This document shows positions 20,301-25,982 of a stretch of 25,982 nt of DNA, piece by piece. Source of the DNA: Smittium culicis (Eukaryota > Kickxellomycota > Harpellomycetes > Harpellales > Legeriomycetaceae); the NCBI GenBank assembly GCA_001970855.1, contig LSSN01001982.1, forward strand, positions 1 to 25,982, in the 5' to 3' direction. How positions within the stretch are numbered: the first letter of the stretch is position 1; each line of letters begins with the position of its first letter. The translations under genes were made by a program, and so were the position numbers. The notes under the pieces are model-generated. The model worked only from the letters and a program-made list of their open reading frames with translations, was not told the DNA's origin and ran no database searches.

Positions 20301-20650
20301 ATATGGGAGGTTCTTAGAGCAAGATGTCCTTTTTTTCTCTGTAATTTTATTTGTTAATTATAATCATACGGTTTTATTGACTAAGCTATTAAAACCATTG
20401 GGCAATTCTTTATGAAGGAGTCATTTTATAGTGTAAAGTGTTGCAGTGTATAAACATGAATTAAAAAATTATAGCCAATGAGCAAAATCATTTCTTTTTT
20501 ATAGCAAATAAAATTTTCAAAATTAAAAGAATAAATAGAAAAAACGAAATGCCTTTTCAAAACCGCCAATAATATATACATATTATAAGGCATAAGCCAA
20601 TAAAATTAAACTGAAACAATGTGCTTTCTTCATTCAGAATCCCCCATATG
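20301..20650. mobile_element. T1-family miniature inverted-repeat element, ~350 bp
   Basis: The right end (20593-20650, AAGCCAATAAAATTAAACTG ... AGAATCCCCCATATG) is an imperfect inverted copy of the left end (ATATGGGAGGTTCTTAGAGC ... TAATTTTATTTGTTAAT). The body from ~20370 aligns with 22385-22665 in the same orientation, sharing TTTTATAGTGTAAAG, GCAAATAA and AATAAATAGAAAAA. This makes it a short, probably internally deleted member of the family that includes 21868-22665 and 802-1053. It has no coding capacity. The ends start with a G-run; the superfamily is undetermined. Confidence 0.7.
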
Positions 20651-20681
20651 ATAATTATTCTACTTGAATTTAAACCTCAAA

Positions 20682-20770
20682 TAAAACAGCAAAGGAAAAA
20701 TTTAATAGAAAATGTTCCGCTACTGTAAAAGAATCTCTCGTATACAATCATTAAGTAATTTTTTTTATAA
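20682..20770 (+). repeat. M2 repeat module, copy 1
   Basis: This segment (GCAAAGGAAAAATTTAATAG, then AAAATGTTCCGCTACTG, then AATCTCTCGTAT) aligns with 22003-22085 in the same orientation and with 21478-21533 in the opposite orientation. The shared core is TTCCGCT.CT.GAAATAATCTC. It is probably an element end, like the T1 termini it adjoins. Confidence 0.55.
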
Positions 20771-20988
20771 AAATGCAAAGATTGTAACTTGATCAATGTA
20801 CTGGATTTTAATTGCCCAATTAAATTTCAATCTAGCTAGACCCTAGCACATTAGCTTCAATATAATTTTTTTTTTTTTTCAAGTTAAGAGTTTATGTTTG
20901 TAATTTTCGACTGTGTTCTCTAAAACCATCTCGATGTGACTTATAAAAAATTTGTTAACTCTGATATGATAATTCAAGAATGGTGGAG

Positions 20989-21197
20989 ATTACCCTTCTT
21001 TTACCTTTTATGGGGCTGACAATCTTCGTCTAATCTAGGAGTCATGATTGGATAGAAAATCACAATTATTTTTTTGTTGGCTGAAATATATATGTTAACC
21101 AATAAGATGTAATTATTTTATTTATATTTAACAGTTTATCATCAGGCTAGATAATTTTTGAAGTTCAAAAGAAGCCAACCGCCCCTGAAAGGGTTAA
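20989..21197 (-). mobile_element. piggyBac-like miniature element, copy 1 (inverted, ~209 bp)
   Basis: The right boundary reads CCGCCCCTGAAAGGGTTAA (21179-21197), the reverse of the TTAA-CCCTTT end typical of piggyBac-like transposons. Read from that end, ~50 bases align with the start of copy 2 at 21641 (shared TTTTGAACT, AAAAT, TAGCC) with small gaps. The other end is degraded (ATTACCCTTCTTTTACC, with TTAC in place of TTAA). There is no coding capacity, so it would have needed a transposase supplied in trans. The decay suggests an old insertion. Confidence 0.7.
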
Positions 21198-21477
21198 ACG
21201 TTTTTTGAATGATACAAATAAGTAATATTTTTTTCTAAAAAATTGAAATTTAGTACAAAACAAATATACCAATAATATCAATTTTCAAATATATTCTAAA
21301 AACTATATAAAATTAGTATCATTACAAGTAATAAAACAACACACTAATAATTAATATCCAAATATGGCTAAAAAAAGGGATTTATAATGTCCGTATCTTC
21401 TTTTTATGAGCAAAAGATACAAAACACAGCCTAGATACAGAAAATATCATAGATTTATCAACCAATTTAGCGCACTT

Positions 21478-21533
21478 ACATAATCGAGAGATTACTTCGA
21501 GAAGAGGAATTTTTCCGCTAAATTTTTCTTAGT
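21478..21533 (-). repeat. M2 repeat module, copy 3 (inverted)
   Basis: On the - strand this reads AAAAATTTAGCGGAAAAATT, then CCTCTTCTCGAAGTAATCTC, then TCGATTATG, matching the M2 modules at 20682 and 22003 (core TTCC.CT.CTCGAA.TAATCTC). It faces copy 1 across about 700 bp that contain the first piggyBac-like element, so the two could be the ends of one older transposon. Confidence 0.5.
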
Positions 21534-21640
21534 TTGAAGTTTTGTTTTGTTTTCTGAATGCAATTGTATCAAATGTCACATACATAATCGTATTAGGCCA
21601 ATTGGTTTATATAAACTTCAATAGGGAATTAAAATATCTA

Positions 21641-21837
21641 TTAACCCTTTGACGGGCGGTAGACAGTTTTTGAACTAGAAAATATAGCCAACAGCGTATA
21701 AGTAAAATACTATAATTCAATGGATATTTAAATCATTGGTTTATTGTTGAAAATTTGCAAATAATTAATATACTTAAAAATCATAAACGAATCAATAAAT
21801 TGGTTTTTTTAAAGAGTGTTGGACAGGAAAGGGTTAA
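21641..21837 (+). mobile_element. piggyBac-like miniature element, copy 2 (197 bp, both TTAA ends present)
   Basis: It starts TTAACCCTTTGACGGGCGG (21641) and ends GGACAGGAAAGGGTTAA (21837). Both TTAA target-site copies are intact and both ends are CCCTTT/AAAGGG, the piggyBac-superfamily signature. Inside the first 10 bases the two ends diverge, so the inverted repeat is short. It is related over ~50 bp to copy 1 in the opposite orientation. It contains no open frame of note; it is a non-autonomous miniature element. No piggyBac transposase gene is in this window. Confidence 0.78.
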
Positions 21838-21867
21838 AAAATGTTTAGCTACTCAAAATAATTTCAA

Positions 21868-22665
21868 TAATGGGATTCTCAACTAAAAGAGCAATTTGTT
21901 GCAGCTAAATTTTATTGGCTTATTTATATTAGGTAATGTTATTGGGTGTATCAGGTAAACCATTCGATGACTAATTCTAAATCAATTTAGAAATAAAATT
22001 AATTTTGCAAAGTGGGAAAAACTTATTAGGCAAAGTTCCGCTCCTCGAAATAATCTCGCATAGAAATCGTAAATTTTTTTATGATTTATACGCCTTAATA
22101 TTTTAGGATCACATGAGCTTAGAAAGGATAGCGTTTTACATTTTAAACAGTTGGCTTATAGTAATAATTACAATAACGGGGTTAAAATTCAACCAAGAAC
22201 AGGTAATTCGATTTATCTAGACTTAGAGAAAAAGTCAATCAAATTATTATAGTTTTTCTGTGTTGGTGAATTTTATACTAATCGTTGAAAAAAAAAACAA
22301 TAAACGTTTATAAAAGCAAAAATAAATTTAACATACTTAGGATTAGATTAATTTTTATTGCATATAAAAATTATAATTTTATAAGGTCGTATTATTGGCT
22401 AAGCTTTTTATTCCATTGGGAGACCCTTTATATGATTCGTTTTATAGTGTAAAGTATAACAGTATATAAAATTTCAGATTTAATTTTTATCTAATAATGA
22501 GTATATAAGATTATTTTTGGCAAATAATACTTAAAAAATGAAATAAATAAATAGAAAAATACAAATTCCTTTTCAATTCTGTCAATAATAATTGGAATTT
22601 TTCAATTCCCAAGCAAAAAAAAATTAAACTGTAACAAAGTGCTCTCTTAGTTTAGAATCCCACAT
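21868..22665. mobile_element. T1-family element, longer copy (~800 bp)
   Basis: The left end (TGGGATTCTCAACTAAAAGA, then GCAATTTGTTGCAGC, then ATTTTATTGGCTTA) is the inverted copy of the right end (AAATTAAACTGTAACAAAGT, then GCTCTCTTAGTTTAGAATCC, to 22665). Its right-hand ~280 bp match 20370-20650, so the short element there is likely a deletion derivative. The interior holds an M2 module at 22003-22085 and no coding region. The right end lies only ~55 bp from where the gypsy polyprotein breaks off. Confidence 0.62.
22003..22085 (+). repeat. M2 repeat module, copy 2
   Basis: GCAAAGTGGGAAAAACTTAT, TAGGCAAAGTTCCGCTCC and TCGAAATAATCTCGCATAG align with copy 1 at 20682-20770 in the same orientation. 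It lies inside the longer T1 element, which means either that M2 is part of the full-length T1 sequence or that an M2 element is nested in it. Confidence 0.55.
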
Positions 22666-22680
22666 ACATTTATCATATAT

Positions 22681-22701
22681 CAATATTGTACCACAATATT
22701 G
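22681..22701. repeat. Two CAATATTG palindromes, 9-bp inverted repeat
   Basis: CAATATTGT (22681-22689) and ACAATATTG (22693-22701) are exact reverse complements with a 3-base spacer; each contains the self-complementary octamer CAATATTG. It sits exactly between the right end of the T1 element and the broken 3' end of the gypsy polyprotein, so it may mark an insertion or deletion junction. Confidence 0.6.
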
Positions 22702-22719
22702 TCCTATTTTAAGTCACTA

Positions 22720-23373
22720 TTATCTAACTCTTATCAAAATCACCCTGTTTGCCAATCCATTATTTATTCTTAAATCTGTATCAGTCATCGACATTTCTAG
22801 CAGCTCCTTTGCATATCCGTCAGACTCAGTTTGTTTCGAAAGGCTGCTTTGTGATAACATTGATGTAATAATCGTACTCAGAAAATGGCATGGGCGTAGT
22901 ATGTTGTTATCCATTGGTTTTCGGTCTTTCAATTCAGAACGTCTTGATAACGTGTCAGGTTTTCCGCCGAGTGTTCCAGGTCTGTATTTGATTTTGAATT
23001 TGAATCTAGTGAACTCTATTGACCATCTAGCATAGCGTCTGTTCAAGGTTTTCGCAGTCTTAAAATGTTCCATGTACTTGTTGTCTGTCAGTACTGTGAA
23101 CTCGTGTGTAGCTCCTTCCAAGTAGTGTCGCCATCCCTTCAGCGCTATTAATATGGCCAAGAGTTCCTTGTCATACACATCGTAATTTATCTCTTCAGGT
23201 GCAGATTTCTTTGACAGATAAGCTATGGGTTGAAGGTTGTCTTCAGAGTCTTCTTGTGAAAGTACTGCTCCCATTGAAAAATCGGATGCATCGGTTTCGA
23301 CTATGAATTTCTTTCCTGAATCAGGATATTTAAGTATAGGGGGGTTCACTAGAGCTTTTACCAATGCCTCTAA
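22720..23373 (-). pseudogene. Ty3/gypsy RNase H domain (pol fragment), integrase missing
   Basis: RNase H of pol, which would degrade the RNA strand during reverse transcription. Visible motifs: FIVETDASDFSMGAVLSQ (first catalytic Asp), YDVYDKELLAI (catalytic Glu), FTVLTDNKYMEHF (second Asp; the family usually has TDHK) and KYRPGTLGGKPDTLSRR (last Asp; the family usually has N.KADALSR). It is in the same frame as the reverse-transcriptase part and is separated from it by one TGA (23374-23376) at a position compatible with an Arg CGA. After SRRSEL a linker of ~75 residues ends at TAG 22720-22722, where the integrase zinc finger should begin; nothing resembling integrase follows. Confidence 0.9.
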
Positions 23374-24240
23374 TCACGGGCTGCAGTTATCGTCCCACAA
23401 GAAGGGTTTATTTTTCTTGGTGAGTTCAGTATGAGGCAATGCGGTTTTTGACATGTCGGGTATGGATTTCCTGTAATAATTCACGAACCCTAGGAAAGTT
23501 TGAATATCCTTTACTGATGTCGGTTTCTTCCACTCTGAGACACTCTTAACTTTATCTGTATCTGTTTTTATTCCATGGTTTGATACTACGTGATCGAGAA
23601 AGTCCACTTCAGCTAAATTGAATTTGCATTTTTGCAGTTTGCAGTATAGATTTTCTTGTTCCAGTCGATTCAATACTGATTTTAAATGCTAATTATGTTC
23701 CTCGAATAAGCTGGAATATATCAGTATATCATTCAGATATGCTATGGCGTAGTAGTCGAAAACATTGCGGAGAACGTCATTGATAAAGTGCTGGAATGTG
23801 GCTGGAGAGTTCGTTAGGCCAAAGGGTATAACTTCGTACTCAAAATGGCCTTAGCGGAATCTGAAAGCCGTCTTCCATTCATCGCCTGGTCTAATGCGTA
23901 TTAGATTATACGCGCCTCAAAGATCAAGCTTTGTAAAAATCCTTGTTTGGCTGAGTCTATCAAACGAATAGTCGATTTGTGGGAGCATGTCTATTTTTAA
24001 TCGTGATTTCGTTACGTTTCCGATAATCCACACATAATCTTAAGTCACCATCCTTTTTGCTGGTGAACATAACTGGCGAGCCGGCAGGTGATTTCGATGG
24101 TCTAATAAATCCTGTTTTCGGATTATCATCAATATACTTTTTCAGTGCTACAGTTTCCACCGGGGATAGCGAATAGATAGGTCCCCAAGATGGTTTTGAT
24201 CCGGATACTAAATTTACAGGGCAGTCGTAATCTCTGTGAG
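23374..24240 (-). pseudogene. Ty3/gypsy reverse-transcriptase domain (pol fragment), catalytically altered
   Basis: The frame containing [21 protein letters not shown] and then [20 protein letters not shown] and [11 protein letters not shown] is the fingers/palm start. A frameshift near 24000 is followed by KLDL(stop)[22 protein letters not shown] and [12 protein letters not shown]. The last is the active-site box, where the family has Y-x-D-D; here the first Asp is Asn (AAT, 23731-23733), which should abolish polymerase activity. Downstream LDHVVSNHG, FLGFVNYYRKSIP and FLWDD are the thumb/connection. In-frame stops are at 23917-23919 (TGA), 23851-23853 (TAA) and 23689-23691 (TAG). Confidence 0.92.
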
Positions 24241-25060
24241 GATGGTAATTTTCCTGCTTCCTCCTTGTTTAATACTTTATCTAATTCATTATACTCTCTC
24301 GGAAGACTATTTTTAGATTCCAATTTTATTTCTGCTTCTTTTATCAGTTTTTTATCCAAAGTGTCGATTTCATTATTGGCTGCTGTTGTTTATATATTAG
24401 TGTTGAACGGATTAATGGTACTTTGTTCGAAATCTTGGTTCGATATATGGGTTTCAATGTCTTGTGATGTAGCATTAAAGAATTGATCTATATCTGATTC
24501 TTCGAATTCTGATTCAGTATTGTTTTTGACATCTGAGGATGATGTGTCTTCATCATTGAGTACATCAAAGATCGCATTTAGCTCCGAATTGTGGTTTTAT
24601 TTAGTTTTTTATTCCGGTTCTCTATTAAAGTTAAATTCACGACTTACCCAGTATATTCTTGGATTGTTTTTTTTAAGCCATGGTAGGCACAAAATCATTG
24701 GTGTTTTTGGTGAATTTATTGGGTATAGGTTGATATTGTCGTTGAAAATATTGCCAAATATGATCTTTACGTCTTCATATATTGTATCAATGGGTGCGTT
24801 TGTAAGTGAAATTCTATGAATTGTTTCAATATGGATTAAATCTTTGACTTTTGATAGATCTTTTAGGTATTATTCAGCAAAATATTTATCAACGAAGTTA
24901 TCATGAGCACCAGAATCAACTAAAAAGTTGGTTTTAACTAAAGATTTTGTTTTTTTAGAAAATAATTTTATTGTAATATGAAACGACTATTAAAACTATT
25001 AAATACACTCAACGGTAACATTCTTTTTACTGTTGAGTGCGGGCTTTTCCTGTCCATTTT
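24241..25060 (-). pseudogene. Ty3/gypsy aspartic protease and linker to reverse transcriptase (pol fragment)
   Basis: One frame runs from just after the CCHC knuckle to the start of reverse transcriptase. KTNFLVDSGAHDNFVDKYF (Asp-Ser-Gly at ~24917-24909) is the catalytic motif of a retropepsin-like protease, which would cut the gag-pol polyprotein. PMILCLPWLKKNNP matches the family's second conserved block. An acidic linker follows (NDEDTSSSD, EFEESDIDQF), then [21 protein letters not shown], the entry to the reverse transcriptase. Stops in this frame: 24999, 24996, 24990, 24987, 24870, 24609, 24597 and 24390 (lowest coordinate of each codon), all TAA or TAG and all compatible with former glutamine codons. 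A one-base loss in an A-run near 25060 breaks the link to gag. Confidence 0.82.
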
Positions 25061-25982
25061 CTTTTGGTGCAATTGAGAACTATGTGACCGCTACCTCCAC
25101 AGTATAAGCACAGAACTAGTTCGTATCTTCTGGCCTTTTCTTTTTCTGAGAGTGGCCCTCTGGGTCTTGAAGCAATCGGGTCTATTTCCATATAGACAAT
25201 CGGCTCTTGATGTGGAGGGGTTGAATTTATTACAGGGGGAGTGCCGATTGTGTTTGCAGATCTGAACGGGTTGAGGTTTGGCGTGTAATTTTTACTGTCA
25301 GAAATTAATCCATAGTACACAAACGATTTTCGATTCTGACAGCAAGAGTGATGTTTTCTTCCAAGTTATCTGGGAGATCTGTATCAATTAAGTATTGCAT
25401 AATTTTAGAGCTAAGGCCGCGTAAAAACTGGTCGACCAGGGCGACGTTGTTAAATCCGCTCTCTAGTGCCAAGGCTCTAAATTCCGCTGCATAAGCTGAA
25501 TCGTTTCTTGATCCTTGTTTACAGATCCTTGTTTGTCCCCTAGCCTCGATAGTGCGACTGGGGTCCGAGAAGTTGTTTTTAAAATCTTGCATGAACAGTT
25601 CAAAATTCTCCAGACATGGCGAATTCGCAGATATTAACGGTCTGAACCACGTCGATGCAGTTCCTAAAAGATGTGTCCCGAAGAATGAGATTTTGTTTTT
25701 GTCCAATTATAACGTTTCTGGGCTCCCCCAAAAGAAAATTTCCATGTTAGAAATGAAGGAAGTATACTCGGATACTTTACCATCGAACTTGGCGGATACT
25801 GGAAGTCTGATGCGATAGGTTATACTGGAGCCAGAATGTTGAAAAGGGTTATGACTGGTTGGTTTTTCTAGGCTTTGGGCTTGGGACTGGATATGAGCTT
25901 GGGTTTCAGCTAAAAACTGGGCTTGGATGTGGGCTTGGATGTAGGCTTGGATCTGGGCTTAAACTTGTGTCCGTATTAGGGC
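25027..25982 (-). pseudogene. Ty3/gypsy gag (capsid and CCHC zinc knuckle), 5' end beyond window
   Basis: Structural protein that would coat the element's RNA in virus-like particles. From the right edge: a Gln/Ala repeat region, LPVSAKFDGKVSEYTSFISN (start of the retrotransposon capsid domain), FFGTHLLGTASTWFRPL and DQFLRGLSSKIM. After a frameshift near 25315 come PFRSANTIGTPP and the knuckle CLYCGGSGHIVLNC (CX2CX4HX4C, ~25107-25066). TAA stops in the capsid frame lie at 25707-25709 and 25959-25961. The order and spacing match intact gypsy gag, so the breaks are secondary. Confidence 0.88.
25903..25970 (-). repeat. 12-bp tandem repeat in the gag N-terminus
   Basis: On + the unit GGGCTTGGATGT recurs with small changes (about 25917-25958, plus diverged copies to either side). 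On the coding strand it encodes Gln-Ala-x-Ile-Gln-type tetrapeptide repeats (QAYIQAHIQAQ), probably a helical, possibly coiled-coil, gag N-terminus. Copy number is likely to vary among element copies. Confidence 0.7.

Larger units (their letters stand above)
22720..25982 (-). mobile_element. Ty3/gypsy-type LTR retrotransposon, degenerate and truncated at both sides of view
   Basis: The - strand encodes, in order, gag with a CCHC knuckle, aspartic protease, reverse transcriptase and RNase H: the Ty3/gypsy (Metaviridae) order. The 5' part runs past the right edge, so LTR and primer-binding site are not seen. The 3' part stops after RNase H; no integrase (HHCC or DDE) and no LTR is found to the left, where T1 and piggyBac-like elements lie instead. 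At least four frameshifts (near 25315, 25060, 24240 and 24000) and fourteen premature stops show that it is inactive. It may still be a donor for gene conversion or a target of silencing. Confidence 0.92.

Noticed and set aside
20590..21925. One large palindrome (inverted duplication) spanning the element cluster
   Set aside because: T1, M2 and piggyBac-like modules recur inverted but in the order T1-M2-pB / M2-pB-T1, not the mirror order, so nested insertions fit better.
22720..25982. Reassignment of TAA/TAG to glutamine, suggested by Gln-position stops in the gypsy frames
   Set aside because: The host genes in the same window use CAA/CAG for Gln, have no internal TAA/TAG, and end in TAG (deacetylase), TAG (NDUFA12), TGA (ubiquilin) and TAA (transcription factor). 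The element also has frameshifts, so it is simply decayed.

Overview
This window comes from a eukaryotic, almost certainly fungal, nuclear genome that is very A+T-rich. Four host genes are recognisable. They carry short GT-AG introns of about 70-195 nt, several with TACTAA(C)-like branch sites. A fungal-specific transcription-factor domain points to Fungi. The complex I subunit NDUFA12 argues against lineages without complex I (Saccharomyces-type yeasts, hydrogenosomal chytrids, microsporidia). The composition and a Ty3/gypsy polyprotein would fit an early-diverging AT-rich fungus, for example insect-gut Harpellales, but that placement is a guess. The host genes end in TAG, TAG, TGA and TAA, so the standard code is in use.

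Layout. 1-5543 is A+T-rich and without a recognisable gene; it holds one copy of a dispersed terminal-inverted-repeat element (T1, 802-1053) and a perfect 10-bp hairpin. 5544-7156 (+) is a two-exon class I histone deacetylase of the HDAC3/Hos2 type. It converges on a single-exon NDUFA12 gene (7356-7769, -), and a perfect four-run G-quadruplex motif lies between the two 3' ends. A divergent spacer (7770-8981) holds a 16-bp tandem repeat with 64-bp higher-order periodicity and four inverted CCAAT boxes. 8982-10738 (+) is a seven-exon ubiquilin/Dsk2 shuttle factor (UBL, STI1, UBA). 10739-16970 is an extreme A+T desert with faint coding-like scraps at 15.35-16.33 kb. 16971-18703 (-) is a fungal transcription-factor-domain protein whose reading frame is best explained by a 13-nt micro-exon.

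18.7-22.7 kb is a mobile-element graveyard. It has two piggyBac-like miniature elements in opposite orientation (TTAA-CCCTTT ends), two more T1 copies and a further inverted module (M2). 22720-25982 (-) is a Ty3/gypsy polyprotein that runs off the right edge. It is dead: at least four frameshifts, fourteen premature stops, a changed catalytic residue in reverse transcriptase, and no integrase.

The most informative signals are (1) the pattern of stops in the gypsy element, where 13 of 14 could come from one C-to-T change, mostly at glutamine codons; (2) the 13-nt micro-exon; (3) the nested miniature-element cluster with a relative 20 kb away; (4) the G4 tract between convergent genes; and (5) the hierarchical satellite in a promoter. 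The four host genes look like unrelated housekeeping and regulatory genes. I see no operon-like or defence-like system. All alignments and counts were made by eye.
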